A DNA stretch of 64,000 nt from Seiridium cupressi. Lineage: Eukaryota; Ascomycota; Sordariomycetes; Amphisphaeriales; Sporocadaceae. The DNA lies in NCBI GenBank assembly GCA_036674765.1, contig JARVKI010000006.1, positions 186,001-250,000 on the forward strand, given 5' to 3'. The position numbers were made by a program, and so were the translations under genes. How positions within the stretch are numbered: the first letter of the stretch is position 1; each line of letters opens with the position of its first letter. The notes under the pieces are model-generated. The model ran no database searches. It was not told the origin of the DNA and worked only from the letters and a program-made list of their open reading frames with translations. Below are positions 37,801-48,573 of the stretch, piece after piece.

Positions 37801-40800
37801 GCACTCAAATGTACATCGATGGTCTTGGAATCTACGGTCACCGCCTGTTCGGACTGCCACCTACCGAACCCACCTACTTGTGTAATTGGGATTTGTCGGT
37901 TGGGGCCATCACAGGCGAATGCACAACCGACTTTCTCACGACACTTGCGAGCGGAGGCAAGGCATTTGGTTTCTCTCTCGACGACGACGAGAACGCACTC
38001 ATACCTTATTCTTCCGTGGTTATGTATGATGTGACCTACCTGCGAGTCTCTGTCCACTCAATCCAACTATGGCTACATGTCGACGAAGCCGCGTTTCTAT
38101 TCTCCACCGGGCAAATCGATGTGGATTACAACGATTGGGCAAGGACACACTATTCGAGGCGAGCAAACATCAAAGTACCTGATCTCCAGGTCGCGTGTGT
38201 CAATTCAGAGTCTGCAGCAAGGCACAAGTCGAGACTTCATAGTCGGGTGGAGACCGACGCACTTCTGAAAACAAGTATCCATTTCGCTTTGATCGGAAGA
38301 AAACCCGATTTCGCAGAGGCCAGGAAAATACAACAGAGTCTTATACGTCGCGAGGACCAACGCACGCATCGCACGGAATTTCTCCTTCTGCCAGAATTTC
38401 TTGAGCCCTACATCCCAGATGCTGTCGACGAGCCCGCCCAGAGTGTGCCTACCGTGCCACAACCAGTTGTGCTTGATCATGACAATGATGAGAAAAGGAC
38501 AATTTCTTCCCAGGGGTCTGCTCGTCGTGCCAAGCGGTCTTTGCGCCACAAGAGCTCATTCCTGTCATTTTCGACTGATAGCAATGGAAGTATTTTGCGA
38601 CCTGGTTCTAGCAAGTCTTCGCGCTGGCCAATGGATGTTGACAGAAAGGCACCGATCCATGAACAGCAGGCCCCAGAGACCCGGCCAGTCAACCAGCATC
38701 GGGATTATTCTTCTTCTACAGGCCGGCGCTCGCCTTTCTACAATACTTCTACAGCCCGATACGGACGAACAGATACATCACACAATACCGTAGCATTTTC
38801 CAGCCAATTCTTCGCTCCATATTTTCCACTCGAGAACGTACAAGTAGAGACGAAGGAGACCACTCTGCAAAGTATAGAACAACAAGACGACGAGACTTAC
38901 TCGACGAGGTTTGGGCTAGATGATATCGATCCCGAGATGCTCAGCGAAGGTTCGGCGTACTCGAGTTTCATCGTCGAGCTACCATCTGGAGTTACTGCTT
39001 TCTTGAATGCAACTTCTTTGAACCATATCGCCACATTATTAGGCGCTTTGCAACCAACGGCACCAGAGGACATTCTTGATGACGTTCAAGTTGGCGCCAT
39101 GTCGAGCTTATTCGACGCCCAGAAGCAGAAAAAGACAAACGGCAGCATCAAGGACTTTGTCGTCCGAATCCCTCAAGCGAATCTGCGCTTTCTGAACTCC
39201 TCTAACCTGGACTCGCCAGACCCTTCTCAAGAAGCCCAGGATCAATACGATTTCTCATTCAAAGCACTGTCTCTTTCCGCCCGGGCAGAGGCACTTTCAA
39301 TAGAACCGGGAGTGCATGATGGGCAGACGAGGACATCCTTTCACCTCCGGCTTGACTCTGCTGAGGCCTCGGCAGCAGAACGTTTCGCCAACCTAGACGA
39401 TACCCATGCGGCCGTCAAGGCCAGTCTCGAACATGTCTTGATATCAGTAGGCTCCAAAGACATCACCTATTGTGATGGCGACATTGGCGCATTTCGCACT
39501 ACATCCTCGTCTGATAGAGTCGAATATCTTGCTGCATTGATTCACAGAACAAGTACACTCGGCTCCCAAATGGGCTCTTTGTTTTCCGACATTTCATCTA
39601 AAGGCGATCAGCGCCTTAAACTTCTCACATACCGCTTAATGGCTGAGGGGCAAACCATTGGGGATCCGTCTTTCATTGTCCGACCGTCGGCTATACTGAG
39701 GGCAGCCTCTGAACATCTCAGAGCATATGATTCCTGGAAGCTGATGTCAAGACTTCGCCAAGTATGGACCGCCTCAAGCAGAAAAACCAAGGAGCAGTTG
39801 CAACTCAATTGTTTAGGCCCCGATGGAGCTTGTCCCGATAATGCGCGACAGAAAGTAGTTCTAGCTTTCCAGAAATGGAGAAACTGGGACCTGGACAACA
39901 TAGATGGTTCTGATTTGGTGAACAATATCTTTGGCAAGCCAACTGCCACGGCTCAACCCTCACCAGAACAGATGCCGCTCATGGCTGTCATCCGCTTACA
40001 AGAGGCTGCCTTGGTGTTAGATCCTGGACCGAAGCAGAACCAGATCTACATAGTCGATATCACTACTAGGGTGGATTCCAAAATGACCCAACTGGAAGAG
40101 ACTCGTAAGGCCACGGGTAGCATAGAGGGCCGCCTCACCACCGTCAATACCTATTGTGCACAGGCGGGGATCAATCTCAACTGGGAGCTGCTCGAACTAG
40201 CCGAAGATATTCTACGAGTCTACGATAGAGCTAGCTCTCGCCCAATACAAGAAAACACGGAGCGCAGCATAGACCAGCCCACAAAACCAGTCGAACCTCA
40301 AGATCCGAGCTCGATCCATGTCGTGTTCGCTTTGGGCCAGGGGTCAATTTCACTTGAAACTGTCAATCTGAAGTCTGACGTTCAGAGTGACGACCTGAAG
40401 ATTTCTATGTTGATGGCGAAGAGAGATGGGATGACTGACAGCAATGCAATTTTAGCATGTGATATAGTCACAACCAGGCTTCGAAGTCACCAACAGAACC
40501 TGGCTACTCTCCGACTACGAGGGCCGAGTGTTATCCTTTCGCATGAGCTGCAGCTGGCCAACTTGACATCGATCCACACGCTGAAAGCGACGGCAAGCAG
40601 TGATGATCTGAAGCTAGTTGTCAAACAAGACCCCATAATGCTCTCAGAAGTGCTCGACACCGTCGTGAGAGATGAGATGGCGCAGCTATACCAGCTTAAA
40701 CAGCAATTCCCAACATTGTCTGAGCCTGAACCTGAACCTCAGAAGAGTAAAATATCCGAACGTCTGTCGTCGTTCCGAGTGAACCTGGCCATGTTTCTCA

Positions 40801-43800
40801 ACTCTTACACAATTACTATGCCACTCCTCCGATCGCTCACATACACGATAAAGGGTGTTGTAGCCAGAGCTGCTATGGCGGCTAATTTTGGCAAAGAGAT
40901 TATATTCGACTTTGATATCAAGGAAAACTCCCACAACATGCAGATTAGAATCAACAATGAACTGCGTAGCATCTCGGTTTTGCAAATCCCTCCAACGAAT
41001 GGTCGCATCACGAGTCAGATGGGCAAAGAGGAGCACTCGGTAACAGTGTTCGCATCAGTCGAACTGGTGCAACTTGATGCCTCTGCAGTCTACAGTCTGC
41101 TTGCTGCCCTCAACCGACCTGAAATGTCTAATGCTATCAACGATTTGCAGCACCAAGCAAAAGTGTTACAGGAACATGTCGAGGAAATCTTCGGGCAATC
41201 TGACAAAGTTCACGAGGCGCCTACAAAAACAGATGAAAAGAAGTTGATCTACATTGTTCACACCACACTGGCAGGAATTGAAGTTTTTGGTTATGCTCCA
41301 ATCAAATCTGATACAGAACCCCGGGCGCACTTATCGTTTTCTCTTGCAAGCATTCACCTAGAAGTGGCCAACCGACTCGAACCCCGTGGTCCAGTCCTCG
41401 AGAATCCCGAGGTACATATCAACCTTCGCGAAATCTTGTTTGATATTCAGAAAGGTGCAAACGAGGAGACAATGAGGACTTGTGGAAATTTGTCTTTCGG
41501 CGCCTTGATTACAGCAACAACCAAGGAATTGGAGGATGGGACAGATCGACGGTCATTCGATTTTCTGAGTGACGGCTTCAAGGTCAATCTGTCAGCAGAC
41601 ACGATATCCACTTTCGTAGACGTCGTGGGTTATATGGGTGACAAGATCAAGGATCTCGATACTATGAAAGAGATCGAGTACCTGCAAAAACGGTTACGAC
41701 AATCTCGCCCTCGTATCGCGATTAACGATCAAGAAGAGGAAGATACCGACAGCGATATATTTGATTCTTTCCTAGCATCGATTTCCTATTCTTTCGCGAT
41801 CACCAATATCCAGCTCTGTTGGCTCGTTTCCCCCAACGTTGAACACGGCATTGACCAGGAGGATCTCGTGCTATCCTTCCAGGGAATTGAATTTGCCACA
41901 CGGAAAAAGAACACGGCAAAGCTCACAATAGAAAACTTTCAACTGCAGACGGTTCCTCTTGGACAGGATAAGGTGCAGCGATCCTACAACTCGGCACTCT
42001 TGCCTGAAGTGATTTTCAACGTGGCATATGTGTCGACTGCCGAGACTCGTCGCCTAGCATTCCAGGCCGTTGGAAAGTCGCTAGACTTACGCGTAACGCC
42101 AGGCTTCATTGTGCCTGCAGCGAATCTTACGGATTCTATCGGCTTGTCGATCAAGAACGTCAGACAAGCCTCCGCTAATTGGACATCAATTGTTGCTACG
42201 GAGAAGCCGGCAACACAGCCTACGGAGAAGCGGCAACGTTCGCTGTTTGGCAGCAGGAGGTTAGAGTCTTGTCTCGTCGATGCAGATTTTGCTGGTGCTG
42301 TCGTCAACCTCTCTGGTAGAAAGCACACGGAAGACTCAGAGAGCTCTGTCCTCCCACGAGCTCATCGTCCGGCGTTGGCTGGAAAGTATGGCCAATTCAC
42401 AGCAGATGATTCCGGTAGCAGCATAGTCCTTCGCACGCCAGGCCTAGCTTGGAAAATGGAGTATAGAGATGACGGCAAAGAAGATTCTGCCATTTATGGA
42501 GAAATCAAGGTTGACGCTTCCAAGAACATCCTATATCCCACGATTGTGCCATTGGTCATGGACATCACATCCAGCATCAAAGAGGTTGTGAGACAGTCAG
42601 GCAAAGAGACTCTATCACCGGGTTCACCAGCCAGTAAGAGTAGCAACTCTTCAAAGCCCAAGGCACCTGAAGACGACAACATTTTAACAGCGGATCCAAG
42701 CGCAGTCCTAGGGCGGACGAAGCTCAACATCGGATTGCGCATCTGCAAGCAGGAGTTTACGCTCAGTTGTCAACCCATCGCTAGAGTCGCGGCTACAACT
42801 TGCGTCGAAGACATTTACATCACTATCAACACTGTACATTCGGTAGAACATGGGAACTTTTTTGCCATCTCTGGAGCTTTTAGCAAGCTTCAGACTTCCG
42901 TGCAGCACGTCTACTCCCGAGAACATACCGGCCGGTTTGAGGTTGATTCTATTGTGCTATCCCTCATGAACAGCAAACACGTCAGCGGCACCAGTGGTGT
43001 TTCTGCCATCCTCAAAGTCAGCCCCATGAAAGTCGACGTCAATGCGAAGCAGCTCCAGGACTTCCTGCTGTTCCGTGAGATCTGGGTGCCCAGGGGAATA
43101 CGTCAAGCAACGACCGCGCCTGTCAATACACCATCAGCAGAAACTGTGCAAAGCCATCTTGTCCAGCGCTACCAACAGGTTGCAGCTACAGCCGCTTTCC
43201 CTTGGACTGCCACGGTATCTATTGCTGCTTTGGATGTCAACGTTGACCTTGGACAATCGCTCGGCAAGTCGATCTTTGCCATTTCCGAATTCTGGATTTC
43301 CTCAAAGAAGACTTCCGATTGGGAACAGAACTTGTGTCTCGGTTTCCAGAAAATTGGTATCGATTGTGTTGGCCGTCTCAGTGGCTTTGTGGCTCTACAA
43401 AACTTCAAGCTTCGGACATCGATAGAGTGGCCGGAGCGAGAAGCTGCCTTGAGTGAGACACCACGAATCCAAGCATCTATTGGGTTCAGCCAGTTCAGGC
43501 TCAAGGCTGCTTTTGATTATCAAGCTTTTCTGTTCGCAGACATTACATCGATGGAGTTCCTCATGTACAACGTCCGCCGGCGAAAGGACGAAAGTGGTGA
43601 TAGACTCGTCGCGGTCTTCGACGGTGAAGCGGTGCAAATTTTTGGCATCACGACCTCAGCAGCATCCGGGGTTGCTCTCTGGCAAGCGATTCAAAGGCTC
43701 ATACAGGAACGAAAGGCACAATACGAGACCTCGTTACGTGACATCGAGAAGTTCATGAAGCGAAAGTCCCTTGCGGCCCAAGGCAATGCAGCCCATCCAA

Positions 43801-44657
43801 GTCCCATCAAACCGGCGGCCTCCGATATAAAATCGAAGTCCCCAATTTCGCTCGACACGGATGTCGTCGTAACTCTCAAAGCCCTCAATCTTGGTGTCTT
43901 CTCGGGCTCTTTCTCGGACGATCGAGTTTTCAAGCTCGAAGCCCTCAATGCGCAAGCTCGCTTCGCAGCCTCTATGCAGCACCGTCGTATTCATAGCATC
44001 CTCGGGCTGACGCTGGGACAGTTGCGAATAGGTCTAGCCAATGTCCGACGCTTATCGGCACCCAAGACTGTTTCTGAACTCGCCGTCGAGGATGTGGTCG
44101 CCTCCGCCACCGGGTCCCGTGGCGGTACTATTCTTAAAGTCCCCAAGGTTGAGGCCATTATGCAAACGTGGCAGATGCCCGAGTCACGCAGCATCGACTA
44201 CATATTCAAGTCGGCGTTCGAAGGCAAGGTTGAGGTTGGCTGGAATTATGCAAGGATCAGCTACATCCGCGGGATGTGGGCGACGCACTCCAAAGCATTG
44301 GCTCGTACGTGGGGACGCGAGCTGCCCGGAGTGAGCGCCATCAAAGTCACAGGTGTCCCAGAGCCATCGACTGCTGAAGACAGCACAGGCAGAGGAGGAG
44401 GGAACAAGGAGCAACAAACCAAAATCACAGCCGAGGTCAATGTACCGCAGTCAAAATACGAGTATGTCGCCCTGGAGCCACCGATTATTGAGACACCGCA
44501 GCTCAGGGATATGGGCGAGGCGACGCCACCGCTAGAGTGGATCGGCCTTCACCGAGAAAGACTGCCCAACCTGACACATCAGATTGTCATTGTGAGTCTT
44601 CTGGAACTTGCCGGTGAGGTGGAAGATGCTTATGGGAGGATCTTGGGGTCTTCGTGA
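34883..44657 (+). CDS. csf1: Csf1, giant bridge-like lipid-transfer protein (BLTP1 family)
   Basis: Csf1 is the fungal member of the Tweek/KIAA1109 (BLTP1) family of repeating-beta-groove proteins that carry lipids between membranes at ER contact sites. Exons 34883-34974 and 35027-44657, intron 52 bp; product 3240 aa, slightly longer than the yeast protein. The N terminus MADTGQAENQDT is followed by one membrane anchor (FLAFMIVCGVLSIFFLNYF) and the chorein-like entry RLYTWHRHKIWIDIQALQVS and RIFFTGFRYHGNNETILI. The remainder is long alternating beta-type sequence broken by polar linkers: residues ~150-235, ~1130-1260 (Ser/Arg-rich) and ~2540-2570. A short coiled segment near ~2890 (QERKAQYETSLRDIEKFMKR) precedes conserved C-terminal blocks ending in LLELAGEVEDAYGRILGSS. 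Exon 2 is 9.6 kb without an intron. No internal stop, frameshift or unusual composition is seen. Confidence 0.95.
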
Positions 44658-45363
44658 GCCTGTCAAAGCAGAAAGCATTAGTTTGAGCAGATTCAGGTAG
44701 GTGTGGCGGGTCAAAAGGTGTTCATGGTTATGAGTCACTCGGTATATACATAGCGTGGCGTTTGATTCGGGGTTCCCAAGGCTTTCAACTCGCATGCACT
44801 GTTACTTGTAAAACAGTGCTAGGATGGAAGTGTATTAGTAGTCAAGTGTTTATTAGATTCCACATCATGCATAAAACAACTATTCTTGAGGATGGTCATA
44901 TGACCTCGTGTCGCTTTGGTGTCTGCTTTGGGTATAGCAGTAAGTCACGGCGCGCCCAGAGCATGGGGGCTTGCATGATTGCGCTGACGCCCCTCACTGA
45001 GAAATTATTCTGCGGCTTCGGTGCCAAAGTGGATTCCATCGGCTTCGGGGAGCGCACTGGTTTGTATACTCCAAGCGACCATTTGAGCTCTTCCTATATG
45101 TATGTATGAATGATTCACGGGATAGAGCATCAGACAAGCTCCTCTCCCTCTCACTCACTCACTCAAACTTTCATTCTCGTCCATTTACGTGGTTCTTATC
45201 AAGACGAGTAGATTCACTAGACCTTGTCCGAGGCTTGTGGTATCAGATTTGGATGACATTGACTGCAACTGCACAATAATCTGCGAAGTGATCAAGCTTG
45301 TGCCAATTCATTCTGTCATCCTCTCGACCGTTAAATCTATATCACTACCACGAACGATCAGCA
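44658..45363. other. Intergenic between csf1 and the GNAT gene
   Basis: csf1 3' side and GNAT promoter (both plus). A CT-rich tract with ACTC repeats lies near 45145-45170, a common feature of fungal promoters. Open frames are short. Confidence 0.5.
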
Positions 45364-45978
45364 ATGACCGAGGGTGCACTGCCTGCAGGCTACACTCTAG
45401 TCGAAGGCTACCCCTCAATCGAGGACTACGTCCATCTACGCACGGCGTCAGGCCTCACAACCAAGAACGCGGAACAAGCGGGCGCTGCTATCAAAGGTAG
45501 CTGGTATGGTGTCTATGCCGCAGAGGAATCCAACCCCAGCAAGGCCGTGGCCATGGGCCGGATCATCGGCGACGGCGGATGGTATTTCCTGATCGCTGAC
45601 ATGGCGACGCTGCCGGAGCACCAGCGGAAAGGTCTTGCCGATGCGATCATAAAGAGGCTGCTCGCTAGGATTAAGAGCCATGCGGCAAAAGGTGTATCGT
45701 ATGTTACACTAAGTGCGGATGTGCCCGGGCGTCGGCTGTATGAGAAGAACGGGTTCAAAGACACGATGCCCAAGGAGATGGGGAGTAAGTCAATACTCAA
45801 TGCCCTCCGTGTTTGCGTTCTGCCCTTCGTGCCTAGGTAGCCTGTATTTGGGGGCAACACTATCCTTACGGGGTTGTTGCTCTTCATACATGAGCTGCTA
45901 CTCACATTAATTGACCAAGTCCGGGTGCTAACGTCAAGTGTTGTAGTGGGTTTAGTAATTCGAGATGCTGGGCAATGA
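45364..45978 (+). CDS. GNAT-family N-acetyltransferase
   Basis: Small acetyl-CoA-dependent acetyltransferase of the Gcn5-related fold; the substrate is unknown. ATG at 45364 (MTEGALPAGYTLVEGYPSIE) is preferred over upstream non-ATG codons. Preferred model: exon 45364-45784, intron 45785-45946 (GTAAGT, GCTAAC, TTGTAG), exon 45947-45978; product 150 aa. Motif A is visible as LIADMATLPEHQRKGLADAI, where QRKGLA is the pyrophosphate-binding Q/R-x-x-G-x-G/A loop. Motif B is VTLSADVPGRRLYEKNGFKD, with the Y..NGF signature. The splice gives the C-terminal strand MGMGLVIRDAGQ, typical of the fold. Reading through the intron gives a 158-aa variant ending LRVCVLPFVPR, which looks less natural. Nearest relatives are uncharacterised fungal GNATs. 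Confidence 0.82.
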
Positions 45979-46092
45979 GGAAATGCTGCATTGTATTGTG
46001 CATTGCTTAGAACGTTGACATTGTAGAAGGTGTCTAGCATTCTGTCATCGGGTACATATGTTCAAAGGATTACCGCAATCGTGAAGCAAGCT

Positions 46093-47070
46093 TCATAGAG
46101 AAGATGTGGGGACCGGTAGAGGGCGATGCAGTCTCGTGACGATCTCCAGGTAGTCCGGCTCGTTATCCTCCGTAATAATGCCATGGCGAATAAAGAAATC
46201 GATCATGACTGAAGCGCAATTTGTCTTAAACTCCTCGCGCAAAAGGGCTCGCTTGACTTCATCCACGCTCATGAGGTAAAAACCCTCGACTTCGTTGTCC
46301 TGGGGTTTGGGTACTACATGCTCACCGACGTCGAGATCGTAGCAATACAGCACATCTGGTACACATAGGCCGAACTCTCCTCCCGAGCCAGCTGCGCTTT
46401 CGGCGACGTAGGTAATCACTCCCACAGGTCGAACGTATTTTCGAACCAAGTCCTCCGGAAGTGATGCCTCCTCGTCAGCTTCGTGGATGATGCACTCGAA
46501 CGGCGACTCCTCGGCCCTGACACCACCTGCTACAGTGGTGTCCAGCTTGCCGGGCCAGGTCATCATATGGCTACTCCGCTTAGGGACCCAGATCTTGAGC
46601 TCTCCGCTCTCCGTGCGGGTATACATTGTCATGTGGGCACCGCGGCACGCGATTCCAAAGAGACCAGCGGCGGCCCTGAGGAGCTGTACTCTCCCCTCGT
46701 AGCTAGCTCCCAAGATCCTGTAATCCTCATGGAACACTCTCTTCAAGCCCTCGAATACCTGCGCTTCTCTCGCTGCGTCTATCACTTTCTTGAATGCCGC
46801 GTTACAAACCTCTGCCGTATTGCTGCCGTCGGAGCTGCCAAGGAGCTGGACAGTTCGAGGGATTTCGTGGCTTATAGTGAAGTCGGATGTCCATGACATC
46901 CTGGTGACAACGGAAGGGAGCATGAAGCCATGAGGACGAGGATCGTTCGGAAGCAGGAGCTGGTATAACGCGTTGGAGGTATCTTCGACGTATGGCAGTC
47001 GTGCAATGTCGATGAGAGGGTAGTTATCCGTGGTTGTGACGAGGTCGAGGAAGGTCTTTGGACGAGACAT
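46093..47070 (-). CDS. DUF4743/Nudix hydrolase (thiamine pyrophosphokinase-related)
   Basis: Single-exon gene, 325 aa, ATG at 47070 (MSRPKTFLDLVTTTDNYPLI). Residues ~1-130 match the DUF4743 domain (PHGFMLPSVVTRMSW, FKKVIDAAREAQVFEGLKRV). A Nudix domain follows, with WVPKRSSHMMTWPGKLDTTV and the Nudix box GGVRAEESPFECIIHEADEE at about 182-201. The box keeps G-x5-E and the metal-binding EE pair, but the usual Arg of REUxEE is His. Proteins with this pairing are often labelled thiamine-pyrophosphokinase-related; the plant and yeast relatives (Tnr3 N-terminal domain) hydrolyse oxidised or damaged thiamine pyrophosphate. The same activity here is inference. No signal peptide or membrane segment. 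Confidence 0.85.
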   Translation of the reverse strand: MSRPKTFLDLVTTTDNYPLIDIARLPYVEDTSNALYQLLLPNDPRPHGFMLPSVVTRMSWTSDFTISHEIPRTVQLLGSSDGSNTAEVCNAAFKKVIDAAREAQVFEGLKRVFHEDYRILGASYEGRVQLLRAAAGLFGIACRGAHMTMYTRTESGELKIWVPKRSSHMMTWPGKLDTTVAGGVRAEESPFECIIHEADEEASLPEDLVRKYVRPVGVITYVAESAAGSGGEFGLCVPDVLYCYDLDVGEHVVPKPQDNEVEGFYLMSVDEVKRALLREEFKTNCASVMIDFFIRHGIITEDNEPDYLEIVTRLHRPLPVPTSSL

Positions 47071-48573
47071 GGCAATGTCCTGGATTTTATGTTGCTGCGC
47101 TGGCAAAATAGTAAATCGAGTAAGAGATCAGTCAATAGCCGAAGGAAGTTGGATGGTGAGATGACCCAGGTGTGGCTGATTTGACAGAGCACTAGTGGTT
47201 GTTTTGGAATCTGTGAGTATTTCTTTCTATCTTGGTGTATTGGATATCTGGGAAGTGGTTGTTTGGACGAATGCCCCTCTCTTTCAAGCACCCGCAGAGG
47301 TTTACAGAGACGTCTTACATCCCTGCATACTTGCCCTCCTCCATCTAAAAGGTATAAATAATCCTTGCTCGAACACTTCAATGGTATCGTAAGACCATGA
47401 ATCACGGTTGGATACAGAGCACTAATGCACAAAGCTTCCAATATGTCGATGGCCCGCTACAGTAGTCACAATGTAAGCCAAGGTAGCTCTCAGAAGACCT
47501 TCTCAGATAGAGGAGGGGCTGTTTCGCTAGTTAAGTCCGCTAAATCCGGCAATGAGTGCTTGGAAGCTAAATGTACTTCGAGGGGGAGGTACTCATCAAG
47601 GCGATGCTAGAGTAGAGCACAGTATGGCAGGAAAGAGTCGGTAAGCAGTTCTGGGGATGGAAGCAAAGGAACAGTCATGGACTGACATCATCACATGTTC
47701 TTGAGCTGATATGACCGTGTTGCAACTGGTCGATCCGTCTAGCATAAAGTAGTGAATGTTGTTCTTGCCTGATCCTGACGGCGATATTGCGGGGCCCAAG
47801 CTCTGCCCAGTCATTCGGGCAGAGAGGACCAAAGTAAAAAAAATAAAAAAAGGTAGCTTCGGTTAGCTTATCATGTAGGTAGTTTTCGAAATTCCCAACT
47901 ACTGCTTGGGTATATAAATAAACAAAGGCCTTACGTTCTAGCTGGGCCGATTCCCACGAGGCGAATTGTATCGTCAAGCCAATCTCGCAGTAAGCGCAGC
48001 TGCTCTGTTAACGCCGTAAATTTGCCGCCCAGAAATACAACCCAGAGGTTACAGGTGAGTACGGTATTGAATAATTTTTTTGCCTCTCTGCCTTTCCCTT
48101 TAAGTAGGTCTCGGAGCCCTGGCCAAGTGCTGTCCAATGGCAGCTCGCGCCTGGAGCTGTGAGTGAGGGGTTATTCAGTTCGGATGCGCAAGCCCCACCA
48201 AGCAGCCATTTCCAATCTCGCAGCGGGTGGGCACATTCATAGGCCGGTGGCTGTGGGTAGTGGGCAGTTGGCCTTTGCCCCGCATTGCTGGCTTCAAGGT
48301 CGAAGAAGATTTCTCTGCTCACACCCAACCCGAAACTTCCTCCCTCCCAACCTCACCAAGTCAAAAGGCTGGCCCGGTGTTAATAGTTGCTTGCGACTTG
48401 TCACCATCTCGAGCTCTTTTGTCTTCCCTTCCTCTGCCTTCAGAGCTTCATTGACTGATCCCCTTTCCTCTTTCTATAGAGGTCTGTGATCAGCAACCCC
48501 GCACCGTCCGGGTATTCGAACGTCTCGAAAACAAAACAACACATAGGCAGGTTATTACAGCAATACCGCCAAA
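47071..48573. promoter_or_regulatory. Divergent region between the Nudix gene and elongation factor 2
   Basis: 1.5 kb between outward-transcribed genes. Close to eEF2 (about 48.3-48.57 kb) it becomes pyrimidine-rich (CTTCCTCCCTCCC, CCTTTCCTCTTTC), as in strong fungal housekeeping promoters and leaders. Short frames elsewhere, some without ATG, appear random. Confidence 0.5.
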
